A DNA stretch of 64,000 bases from Gammaproteobacteria bacterium Milos-ODIII6 (lineage in GTDB: Bacteria; Pseudomonadota; Gammaproteobacteria; Chromatiales; Chromatiaceae). Location: assembly GCA_029228645.1 (NCBI GenBank), contig JAPTHR010000003.1:248001-312000 (forward strand). Direction: 5' to 3'. Made by a program: the position numbers and the translations under genes. Of this stretch, positions 16,425 to 24,302 are shown piece after piece (position 1 is the first letter of the stretch; every line of letters starts with the position of its first letter). The notes beneath the pieces are model-generated. The model saw nothing but the letters and a program-made list of their open reading frames with translations, ran no database searches and was not told the DNA's origin.

Positions 16425-17500
16425 GCAGCGCACGCGAATGGGTCGAGCGGATACGCGTCCTCGACCTGCCCCGTCCGCTCAAGGTGATGAACGTGTGCGG
16501 GGGGCACGAGCGCTCGGTGACGATGTCCGGCATGCGCTCGGCGCTGCCATCCAGCGTCGAAATCGTCCCGGGCCCTGGCTGCCCGGTGTGCGTCTGCCCT
16601 GAAGAGGATATCTACCAGGCCATGCAGCTGGCCCTGCGGGAAAAGGTCACCCTGGTCACTTTCGGCGACATGCTGCGCGTGCCGGTCAATGCGCCCAAGT
16701 CCGAGCCGCGTTCGCTGGTGGAGGCGCGCGCCGCAGGGGCCGACATCCGCCCGATCGCCTCACCGCTGGAGGCGCGTCGGATCGCGCAACAGAGCGACCG
16801 TCCGGTGGTCTTTTTTGCTGCCGGCTTCGAGACCACCACCGCGCCGGTTGCTTCGCTGATCTGCGAGGGCGTGCCCGACAACCTCACATTCCTGTTGTCT
16901 GCGCGTCTCACCTGGCCCGCGGTCGCGATGCTTTTGGAGTCCGGAGAGTCGGGTTTCGATGCGTTGATCGCCCCCGGGCACGTGGCTACCGTGATGGGCC
17001 CGGAGGAATGGGAGTTCGTCCCACAGACGCACGGCATCCCGGCAGCGGTCGCCGCCTTCAACGCCGAGAGCCTGCTGGCAGCGACCTGGTCGGTGCTGCG
17101 CCAGAAGGTCGAGGGGCGCTGCTTTCTCGACAACTGTTACCAGGCGCTGGTGCGCCCCGGTGGCAACCCGCTGGCGCGTCAGCAGATGGACCAGGTGCTC
17201 GAGGTGGGCGATGCCAACTGGCGTGGCATCGGCACCATCCCGGCATCCGGCCTGGGCCTGCGCAGCGCCTATGCTGAAATGGATGCCCGGGTCCGTTTCC
17301 CGGACTACAACGAGGCGGGCCGGCGGCGCATGGGGCAGATGCCGCCCGGCTGCGACTGCGCGCGTGTCGTGCTGGGGCGTATATATCCCAACCAGTGCAA
17401 GCTGTTCGGCAAGGGCTGCGATCCCCGCCACCCCGTCGGGCCATGCATGGTCTCGGACGAGGGCGCCTGCCGAATCTGGTGGAGCGGCCAGGCGGCCTGA
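16421..17500 (+). CDS. hypD: HypD, Fe(CN)2CO scaffold protein
   Basis: [4Fe-4S] protein that assembles the iron cyanide/CO unit with HypC. Motifs present are MNVCGGHE, GPGCPVC, FAAGFETTTAP, APGHVATVMG and the C-terminal cysteine set GCDCARV, NQCKLFGKGCDP and GPCMVSDEGAC. The preferred start is GTG at 16421, which overlaps the hypB stop (GTGA) and gives 359 residues. The longer frame only runs through hypB in another phase. Confidence 0.96.
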   Translation: MSSAREWVERIRVLDLPRPLKVMNVCGGHERSVTMSGMRSALPSSVEIVPGPGCPVCVCPEEDIYQAMQLALREKVTLVTFGDMLRVPVNAPKSEPRSLVEARAAGADIRPIASPLEARRIAQQSDRPVVFFAAGFETTTAPVASLICEGVPDNLTFLLSARLTWPAVAMLLESGESGFDALIAPGHVATVMGPEEWEFVPQTHGIPAAVAAFNAESLLAATWSVLRQKVEGRCFLDNCYQALVRPGGNPLARQQMDQVLEVGDANWRGIGTIPASGLGLRSAYAEMDARVRFPDYNEAGRRRMGQMPPGCDCARVVLGRIYPNQCKLFGKGCDPRHPVGPCMVSDEGACRIWWSGQAA

Positions 17501-17549
17501 GTCATCTGCTATCCTGCGCGCCTTTTACTGCTTACTGCGGAGATGACCC

Positions 17550-18014
17550 ATGCCCCTGCCTGGACTGAAATCCCTCGCCGTTTGCGCTGCAAGCCTGCTG
17601 CTGGTTGCCTGCAGCGGCCCGGGTGAGGATCCGCGGATCACCTTCTGCCGTGGACTGGCAGCCGATCTGGCCGGCGGAGAAGCGGATAGCTGGCTGCATG
17701 CCGACAACCGCATCGTGGAGCCCGAGTACGCGGTGGTGAAGCTGCAGTCTGGCAGCGATACCGCCAGCTGCTGGTACGCATACGATGCTGTCGAACCCGG
17801 CGCCATGGAGCACGCCAATCCCTTGCTGGCCTTCGCGACCCTGCCTTACCAGGTGGATGCCGCCGGCAAGCGCTGGCAGGGGCCGGAGTTGACTGAGGCG
17901 GTCAAGCGGCAGCAGCGCGAATTCGGCCGGGCGGTCCTGGAGGGCGCGCAGCAGGGTCTGCAGGATGCGGTCAATCAGGCGCGCGATGTGGTCGAACAGG
18001 TCCGCCAGCCCTGA
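17550..18014 (+). CDS. Predicted lipoprotein of unknown function
   Basis: A 154-residue exported protein. The N-terminus is a lipoprotein signal with lipobox LLVAC, Cys21 being the expected acylated residue. The mature part has two further cysteines and an amphipathic C-terminal helix (AVLEGAQQGLQDAVNQARDVVEQ). No known domain recognised. It lies 49 bp after hypD on the same strand, with GGAG at 17539-17542, and ends 26 bp before the converging histidine kinase gene. A link to hydrogenase is not shown. Confidence 0.78.
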   Translation: MPLPGLKSLAVCAASLLLVACSGPGEDPRITFCRGLAADLAGGEADSWLHADNRIVEPEYAVVKLQSGSDTASCWYAYDAVEPGAMEHANPLLAFATLPYQVDAAGKRWQGPELTEAVKRQQREFGRAVLEGAQQGLQDAVNQARDVVEQVRQP

Positions 18015-18040
18015 TCAGAATGCGCTGTTCGTGATCGGCC

Positions 18041-20419
18041 TCAACGGAGGGACTGTTTCAGCTCGTTGATACGGTCGCTCAGCATCAGGATCAATTGCGG
18101 CGTTGCTTCCGTGTCGTGCTGGGCGACGGCGGTGTCCAACTGACGCAGCACCGCGTGCAGCGCGGGCACGCCGCAACCCGCGCTGGCGCCGAGCAGCTTG
18201 TGCACCCGGTTCCAAAGCAGGTTCCACTCACCCTCGCGATGGAATCGGAGGATTTCCGGCAGGGTGGACTGCAGTTGCTGCAGCAGCAACTGGAACAACT
18301 GGTCTGCCAGTTCACGGCTGCCGGCGGCTGTTCGAAGCGCCGCCCCCTCGTCGCGGATCGGCAGCTCGGGTGATGCCTGCTCGGTTTCTTCCTGCTCGTC
18401 CCTCCGGCCTGCTGGCGGGGCAGCGTCGATGGGGGATGACCCCATGTGCAGGCCGTGAATGACTTCCAGCAGTTTTTGTTCGTCCACCGGTTTCAGCAGG
18501 GTCTCGTTCATGCCGGCTTCGAATACGCGTTTCTGGTTTTCCGCCATCACGTCTGCGGTGATCGCCGCGATTGGCGTTGCCGTATTCGGGCCGTTGCCAT
18601 TGCGGATCCGGCGGGCCGCTTCGAGCCCGTTGAGAACCGGCATGTGCACGTCCATCAGGATCAGGTCGAAGGGGCGTTCAGTGGCTCGCTGCACTGCCAG
18701 CGCGCCGTTCCCGGCGGTTACCACGCAGGCCCCATGCAGGGTCAACAGCGCCTTGGCCAGTTCCAGATTGATGCGGTTGTCGTCCGCGACCAGGATGCAA
18801 AGATCGCTCAGGTCGGCGGGCTCCGCGGCTTGCCCGGACGTGCTATCCGCCCCGGTTGCGTCCGTTGCCGAGCGGCTGTCTGCCTGTTGCAGGGGAATGC
18901 TGAAGCGGAAAGTCGACCCCTGGCCGGGTGTGCTGGTGAAATCGATGTTGCCGTGCATCCCTTCCATAAGACGCTTGCTGATACTCAGACCCAGTCCGGT
19001 ACCGCCGTAGCGGCGTTCGGTGGACCCGTCGGCCTGGGTGAAGGGCTGGAACAGGCGTTCGCCAACCTCGGGAGCGATTCCGATTCCGCTGTCCTGCACG
19101 CTGAAGGTGATCAGGTCCCTGCCGTGGTTCTCATCCAGCATGACCCGAACCGTGACCTGACCCTGCTCGGTGAATTTGAGCGCATTGCTCAGCAGGTTGG
19201 TGAGCACCTGGCGGATCCGCACCGCATCGCCGAGGATCGCATCCGGTACATCGTCATACACCAGCAAGGACAGCTCTATGCCCCGCTCTTTGGCCTGATG
19301 GGCGAACAGCGCGCCCACGCCGTTGACCAGCTGGCGAAGCCGGAAGGGCGCGGCGTGAAAGGAGATGCGTCCCGACTCCAGCTTGGCGAAGTCGAGCACG
19401 TCGTTGATGATCGCCAACAGGTTGTCGGCGGAATCCTGAATAGCCTTGATCTGTTCCGCCTGGTCCACGCGCGGGGTGGACTTCGCGAGCAGGCGGGTGA
19501 ACCCGATGATGCCGTTCATCGGGGTGCGGATCTCGTGGCTGATCAATGCCAGGAAATCCGATTTTGCCTCGCTGGCCCTGAGCGCCTTCTTGCGCTCCAG
19601 GTCCAGCTGGATATTGCGTTCCTCCAGGGCATCCATGGTCTTCTGCAGGTCATCGACCGCCTGTTCCACCTCCATGGTCAGTTCGTCCTGGGTGAGCGCG
19701 ATGCGCGCAGCCATCTCGTTGAAACCTTCCGCGAGCACGCCGATCTCATCACTGCTGCGGGACTCCACGCGGGCGCCGAGATCGCCTTCCTTGAGCCGTC
19801 CGACGGCCTCGGAGAGCCCGATAATCGGCTTGACGAGGCGTCGGCTGACCAATAGCGTGAGTATCACCGTCACCAGGATGCCGCCGGCGATGAGAAGTGC
19901 CGCTGTCACCAGCGCCTCCTGTTGCAGGTTGACCAGGCTGCGGTCGGCCAGTTGCAGCCGGACCCGGCCCAGGGGTAATGCATCGGGCATGGAAGAGGCG
20001 TGCGCATCACCGTTTGCATACAGCGGATCGCGCGCGGGAATACCCCTGACCTCGGCCTCGAATGCATACAGTCGAAAAGCGCCTTTTCTGAACCCGTCCC
20101 CGGGAAGGTCCGGATCTTCCAGCTGCACCTGAATGCTGCGGTCATCCGAAACGATCGAAACGGACGCCAGATCGGGTTGTGCGAGGAAGTCCCTTGCCGA
20201 TTGCTCCAGCATCTGGTGGTCCCCGCTGAACAGGCCATAGGTGGAAACCGCCGCCAGCTCATTGGCGAGTGCCTGACCGCGACTGTGGAGCGCGGCCTCC
20301 AGGTCGCCCAGGCGTGCATTGATGAGGTAGACGCCGATGATCAGGCTCATCACGATAGCCGGGACGATCCCGAGCAGCAGGGCCTTGAATTTCAGGCTGG
20401 GTGTCGCGCCCGCGTTCAC
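18041..20419 (-). CDS. BarA/TorS-type hybrid sensor histidine kinase with receiver and Hpt domains
   Basis: Inner-membrane phosphorelay sensor of 792 residues. TM1 is at 14-34, followed by a periplasmic domain of about 135 residues. TM2 (171-192) is followed by HAMP (about 190-243) and a coiled coil. HisKA carries H295 (HEIRTPMNG), the ATPase has DSGIGI and GGTGLGLSI, the receiver has D590 (LILMDVHMP), and the C-terminal Hpt has H740 (RVHKLLGASAG). All phospho-residues are intact. It starts with GTG overlapping the stop of the binding-protein gene (GTGA), so both are made together. No cognate DNA-binding regulator is adjacent. Confidence 0.93.
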   Translation of the reverse strand: MNAGATPSLKFKALLLGIVPAIVMSLIIGVYLINARLGDLEAALHSRGQALANELAAVSTYGLFSGDHQMLEQSARDFLAQPDLASVSIVSDDRSIQVQLEDPDLPGDGFRKGAFRLYAFEAEVRGIPARDPLYANGDAHASSMPDALPLGRVRLQLADRSLVNLQQEALVTAALLIAGGILVTVILTLLVSRRLVKPIIGLSEAVGRLKEGDLGARVESRSSDEIGVLAEGFNEMAARIALTQDELTMEVEQAVDDLQKTMDALEERNIQLDLERKKALRASEAKSDFLALISHEIRTPMNGIIGFTRLLAKSTPRVDQAEQIKAIQDSADNLLAIINDVLDFAKLESGRISFHAAPFRLRQLVNGVGALFAHQAKERGIELSLLVYDDVPDAILGDAVRIRQVLTNLLSNALKFTEQGQVTVRVMLDENHGRDLITFSVQDSGIGIAPEVGERLFQPFTQADGSTERRYGGTGLGLSISKRLMEGMHGNIDFTSTPGQGSTFRFSIPLQQADSRSATDATGADSTSGQAAEPADLSDLCILVADDNRINLELAKALLTLHGACVVTAGNGALAVQRATERPFDLILMDVHMPVLNGLEAARRIRNGNGPNTATPIAAITADVMAENQKRVFEAGMNETLLKPVDEQKLLEVIHGLHMGSSPIDAAPPAGRRDEQEETEQASPELPIRDEGAALRTAAGSRELADQLFQLLLQQLQSTLPEILRFHREGEWNLLWNRVHKLLGASAGCGVPALHAVLRQLDTAVAQHDTEATPQLILMLSDRINELKQSLR

Positions 20420-21393
20420 AGGCCCTCCTTCCAGCGCTGGATCTCGCTGTCGGTCGGCAGCTGAATGTGCAGCGCGCCGGCAACGCGCCGGTTGACCTGA
20501 ACCTGGAGTAGCGAGGGGTGGGTTTCGACGTGGCGTGGCTCGTTCAACAGTTGCAATGCGAGCTGCGCCGCCTCGGCGCCAGTCGTCGCCGGCGAGGAAT
20601 AGATGCCCCCGATCGCGCCCGCGCGGATCATGCTCTCGGAGAATCCGATCACCGGGATGCGGTTGCGATAGGCGGTCAGGAACAGGCCCGCGAGCGTCTC
20701 GCGGTTGTAGATGGCCGGGTCGGGCAGCGCCAGCAGAAGGTCTATGGCGCCAGCTTGCGCATTCAGGCGTTTGCCGATTGCGCGGGGCGAATCGATTTCT
20801 ATGACGTGCAGGTCGAGGCCGGCTGCGCGGGTCAGTGCGAGCAGCGATTCGCGCAGCGTTTCGGCGTGTTCGCCGAGTAGGATCCCAATCCGGCGTCGGT
20901 CCGGAAAGGCGAAGCGAATGAAGTCCAGCTGACGTCGCAGCGGCTGTTCCAGGTAGATGGCGGAAGCCCTGGCCTCGCCGCGGTGCAACTGGTGACGCGT
21001 CTCCGAGACCAGCACGTGCAGCTGGGGTATTTCGTGGGCCTGCGCAAGCGCTTCCAGTGAGGCATTGTGCCCCAGGGACACGATCAGCCGGGGCGGGTCG
21101 CTGAGCGCCGTCTTCAACTCATGCAAACCGGCCGAGCGGGCACGTGGGCAATCCCTGTTCTTTGCGCACAGCTGTTCGAGTCGCTGCTCGAAGGCCTCGA
21201 CGGTCTGCGAGTAGATTGCGGCCTTTCCGGATTGCAGCAGAAGAATGTCACTGCTTTGCAGCGCGCCAGAAACAGCCGGCCACGCCAGCGCCAGCGCCAG
21301 GAGCAGGCGCGCACGCCAGACACACCGCCCCGTTGCCGCTATCGTATTCAGCGGTCCGGTACGCGCGCATCCCGATGCATCGATTCCTTTCAT
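20416..21393 (-). CDS. Periplasmic ABC-type substrate-binding protein (ABC_sub_bind family)
   Basis: About 325 residues with an N-terminal signal sequence (ARLLLALALAWPAVSGA). The two-lobe fold of the ABC_sub_bind group shows DILLLQSG, IVSLGHNASLEAL, FPDRRRIGILLG, LLLALPDPAIYNRETLAGLFL and IPVIGFSESMI. There is no permease or ATPase nearby. It is instead coupled to the hybrid kinase downstream and follows a TonB-dependent receptor by 57 bp, so a sensing role is more likely than import. Start chosen at ATG 21393 (MKGID); ATGs at 21408 and 21435 are also in frame. Confidence 0.85.
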   Translation of the reverse strand: MKGIDASGCARTGPLNTIAATGRCVWRARLLLALALAWPAVSGALQSSDILLLQSGKAAIYSQTVEAFEQRLEQLCAKNRDCPRARSAGLHELKTALSDPPRLIVSLGHNASLEALAQAHEIPQLHVLVSETRHQLHRGEARASAIYLEQPLRRQLDFIRFAFPDRRRIGILLGEHAETLRESLLALTRAAGLDLHVIEIDSPRAIGKRLNAQAGAIDLLLALPDPAIYNRETLAGLFLTAYRNRIPVIGFSESMIRAGAIGGIYSSPATTGAEAAQLALQLLNEPRHVETHPSLLQVQVNRRVAGALHIQLPTDSEIQRWKEGL

Positions 21394-21450
21394 ACCATTC
21401 GGTCGCATCCTTTCCGTTGGCGACAGTCCCCCCAACTATGGCGTTTTATA

Positions 21451-23646
21451 TCAGTCGAATTCCAGCTTGGCACGCAGATAGACCCGGCGCTCGAAGGCGT
21501 TGTCACCCCTGAACTCGGTGTAGTCGTCGTCGAGCAGGTTCTGCGCAATCAGTTCCAGCTGCAGATCGGAACCTTCCAGGCGCATGCTTTTTGCCAGGCG
21601 CACATCCACCCGGTCGTAGGGTTCGAGCCGGTCGCCCTCGTTTGGCCAGTTCATCAAGCCCATGCGATACAGGCCGATCGACCCCGACCAGCCGTGGTCG
21701 AAGCGGTGGCTCCACAGGGCGCTGAAGGTCACCTTGGGCACGAAGTCATCGATCGGCTGGTCATCGGTGACCAAGCCGCTGCTGTCGCGTTTCCGGATGC
21801 GTCGCCCATCCGCCCGCACCATGCTGGCGGAGCCGATGAAGTCGGTTCGATCGGAGACTCGGATGTTGGTCTGCAGGTCGACGCCGTGCATGTCCATCCA
21901 GCCGGCGTTCTCATGCACCCAGATATCGTGCTTTGGCCTCAGGGGATTGGTGTCACAGCCGTTGCAGCCGTCGTCGTGGAGAACCGCATCGATGTAGTTG
22001 CGCAGCTCCTCGCGGAAGATGCGGATATCAAGCGACAGGCCCTCGATGCCGGTGGCGCGGTGCAGACCGAACTCTATGCTGCGGATCTCCTCGGGTTCGA
22101 TATCGAAGCCTCGGTTGGAGTAGAGAACGTAGTGCGACGGTGTGGGAGAGGGGACCAGTGGTTTGAGCGGCGAGGGGTCGAGCGCGAAGCGCGCGGTCTC
22201 CCCGAACTGCTCATAGAAGGAGGGCATCCGATAGGCGCGCGCCGCAGCGATGCGCAGGGTGTTCAGTTCGTCCACGTGGTAGTTCACCGCGACCCGGGGT
22301 GAGGCGAAGTTCCCCTGGTCTTGCTGATGTTCCAGCATCAGGCCGGCGTTCAGGACCCACTGGTCCCGTTCGCCGAAGTGTTTCTCGGTATTGCCGAACA
22401 GGCGCAGCTGGCGGCGCTCGATGTCGCGGTCATCGACCACGAAGTTCTCGCTGTCGAGCTGCTCGATGCGTGCGCCGGCGCCCCAAACGGTGCGCCAGCC
22501 GCCTCGTGTCGGCAGATTGTGTTGAACCTCCAGGTCGTAACGATCGTTGATCAGTTTGTGGCCGCCGAGCGTGGGGCCCACGTTGATCAGGATGCCGCTG
22601 TCGCGTTCGATCCAGGTGTCGATATGCCGGCTGTCGAAATCGAGCCGGTTGTGATAGAGCTGCACGGACAATTCGCCCCCGCTTGCGAGCTGTCCGGACC
22701 ACTTGGCCAGCTGGTGGCTGGTGCGCAGGTTCTGGTCGGGTCGCAGGAGATCGAAGTTGCCGTTGTGCAGCGTGTTGTCGCGGTCATTGCGCGTATAACC
22801 CAGCTCGAAGAGGAGTGAATTGCCGTTCTCCAGCTGGTGATCGCCGCGCCAGTTGATCCGCCCGATGGACTGGCTGTCCTCGCGCGCAAGGGAGTAACGC
22901 TGTGTTTCCGCCAGTAGTGGTGTGCCTGTCAGAACCGTCTCGGGTGCGACTGGGCCACCGGTGGAATCCCAGTAGGTATGAGTCCAGTCGTAATCGGGGA
23001 AGCCGTCTGTTTCGAAGGCGCCCAGGCTGAGTCGGTAGTCGAGGTCCCCAATCCGGTCACCGAAGCGCCATTCCAGCGAACGCGTGCCCTGATAGCCTGT
23101 TAGAGCAGTCAACTCGTGTCCTCTGTCACGCGACGCTTTGCGGGTGACGATGTTGACCACGCCCATGAAGGCGTTCGAACCGTAGGCGGCCGCATTGGAG
23201 CCGCGCAGCACCTCGATCCTTTCGATGTCGTTGAGCGTGATCGGCAGGCTGTCCCAGTGCACCCCGCCGAAGGCGGAGTGATAGACCGAGCGCCCATCGA
23301 TCAGCACCTGCATGCGCTTGGGGTTCTGGTCGGCGAAGCCATGGTATTGCGCGGTCAGGTTCTGGCCGCTGATGTGCGATACCTGGAAGCCCGGCGCCAG
23401 GCGCAGCACGTCGGGGATGTTGATCGCGCCGGAGGCCTCGATGGTGGCGCGATCGATGACCGTCATGGCGGCCGGGGATTCCGATACCGGCTGCGCCAGG
23501 CGGCTGGCGGACAGGACCACCGGTATCTCGCCTAAAAAGTAATCCTCGGTGATGACAGGGTCTGCTTCTCCTGCCTGGGTCAACGACCCCAGCGCCAGGA
23601 AGAAAGCCGCCGACAGCTTGTGTCGGACAAGGTGCATTATTCTCAT
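21451..23646 (-). CDS. TonB-dependent outer-membrane receptor
   Basis: Receptor of about 731 residues with a signal peptide (AAFFLALGSLTQAGEA), a TonB-box-like stretch near the mature N-terminus (DYFLGEIPVVLSASR), and a plug domain. Plug motifs are AAMTVIDRATIEASGA, VLIDGRSVYHSAFGGVHWD, IERIEVLRGSNAAAYGSNAFMGVVNIVT. The barrel closes with YLRAKLEFD, ending in the usual aromatic-rich strand. Four cysteines occur in a DDGCNGCD loop. The substrate is unknown; I see no B12-type RNA leader. It heads a unit with the binding protein and hybrid kinase. Start at 23646 or at ATG 23637; the longer frame is unsupported. Confidence 0.9.
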   Translation of the reverse strand: MRIMHLVRHKLSAAFFLALGSLTQAGEADPVITEDYFLGEIPVVLSASRLAQPVSESPAAMTVIDRATIEASGAINIPDVLRLAPGFQVSHISGQNLTAQYHGFADQNPKRMQVLIDGRSVYHSAFGGVHWDSLPITLNDIERIEVLRGSNAAAYGSNAFMGVVNIVTRKASRDRGHELTALTGYQGTRSLEWRFGDRIGDLDYRLSLGAFETDGFPDYDWTHTYWDSTGGPVAPETVLTGTPLLAETQRYSLAREDSQSIGRINWRGDHQLENGNSLLFELGYTRNDRDNTLHNGNFDLLRPDQNLRTSHQLAKWSGQLASGGELSVQLYHNRLDFDSRHIDTWIERDSGILINVGPTLGGHKLINDRYDLEVQHNLPTRGGWRTVWGAGARIEQLDSENFVVDDRDIERRQLRLFGNTEKHFGERDQWVLNAGLMLEHQQDQGNFASPRVAVNYHVDELNTLRIAAARAYRMPSFYEQFGETARFALDPSPLKPLVPSPTPSHYVLYSNRGFDIEPEEIRSIEFGLHRATGIEGLSLDIRIFREELRNYIDAVLHDDGCNGCDTNPLRPKHDIWVHENAGWMDMHGVDLQTNIRVSDRTDFIGSASMVRADGRRIRKRDSSGLVTDDQPIDDFVPKVTFSALWSHRFDHGWSGSIGLYRMGLMNWPNEGDRLEPYDRVDVRLAKSMRLEGSDLQLELIAQNLLDDDYTEFRGDNAFERRVYLRAKLEFD

Positions 23647-23829
23647 GATCCAAAGCCGGTCGATATTATGTGTGTGTTCTCCGCCGGACCTGACGGCCCG
23701 CCAATGGGCCCGCCGAAATCCGGTTTTACCTTGCAGGGTGGTGCGCGGCGTTCGCTGCAGGACTTTTCCGCTACTCTTTTCGATGCTACGGTTCGCGCCC
23801 TGATCAGGCATGATGTTACCCGAATTTCC

Positions 23830-24219
23830 TTGACTTCCCTTGCTCACAAGCCGTTTCCTGCAGTGACCTGGCTGTTGCTGGTCGGTTTCCTGTTCCAGCC
23901 GGTGCTGACCTACCTGGCGACCCCCATGTCGGTGCAGCAGCCCGACGGGATCCGCGTCACCGTCTGCACCCTGGAGGGTATGCAGCGGGAGGTGCTGATC
24001 GAGCTTCCGTCGATCGATTCGCAACAACAGGCGCAGGACGACTGCCCCGCGATCGAACTGATCCAGCTGGCGGCGACGGCGCAACCGGCGCCTGATTTCT
24101 CATACCCCCGGGTGGTCCTGTACGCGGTCGGCCTGATCGAACAGACCGCCGGTGAGGCGCATCATCGGCTGCATTTCTCTGCCTATGCCTCACGAGCGCC
24201 TCCTCGCCACTTCGCCTGA
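23830..24219 (+). CDS. DUF2946-like small exported/membrane protein (start uncertain)
   Basis: In this frame a hydrophobic helix (VTWLLLVGFLFQPVLTYLA) is followed by a short periplasmic part. That part has ITVCTLEG-like text (VTVCTLEGM), DDCPAIELIQL and a C-terminal YASRAPPRHFA, which resembles DUF2946 proteins that accompany copper receptors. The start is unclear: TTG at 23830 is proposed, GTG at 23863 is possible, and upstream ATGs (23620, 23704) overlap the divergent receptor promoter area. It lies 83 bp upstream of the copper receptor and could be a copper-binding helper. Confidence 0.5.
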   Translation: MTSLAHKPFPAVTWLLLVGFLFQPVLTYLATPMSVQQPDGIRVTVCTLEGMQREVLIELPSIDSQQQAQDDCPAIELIQLAATAQPAPDFSYPRVVLYAVGLIEQTAGEAHHRLHFSAYASRAPPRHFA

Positions 24220-24253
24220 AACCATCTCTTAACGAATTGAATTCAGGTTTGCT

Positions 24254-24279
24254 CTGACCAGGGCCTTGCCCGTGGTCAG
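24254..24279 (+). promoter_or_regulatory. Hairpin in the leader of the copper receptor gene
   Basis: CTGACCAGGGC and GCCC-G-TGGTCAG pair as 11 base pairs with one bulged G around a CTT loop. It ends 23 nt before the ATG and has no T-run, so it is more likely an RNA leader element or an operator than a terminator. Confidence 0.35.
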
Positions 24280-24302
24280 CGGAAGTATTCGAGAGGACTG
24301 TC

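Noticed and set aside
23647..23829. Cobalamin riboswitch ahead of the TonB receptor
   Set aside because: No B12-box-like sequence or matching structure seen upstream of the receptor start.
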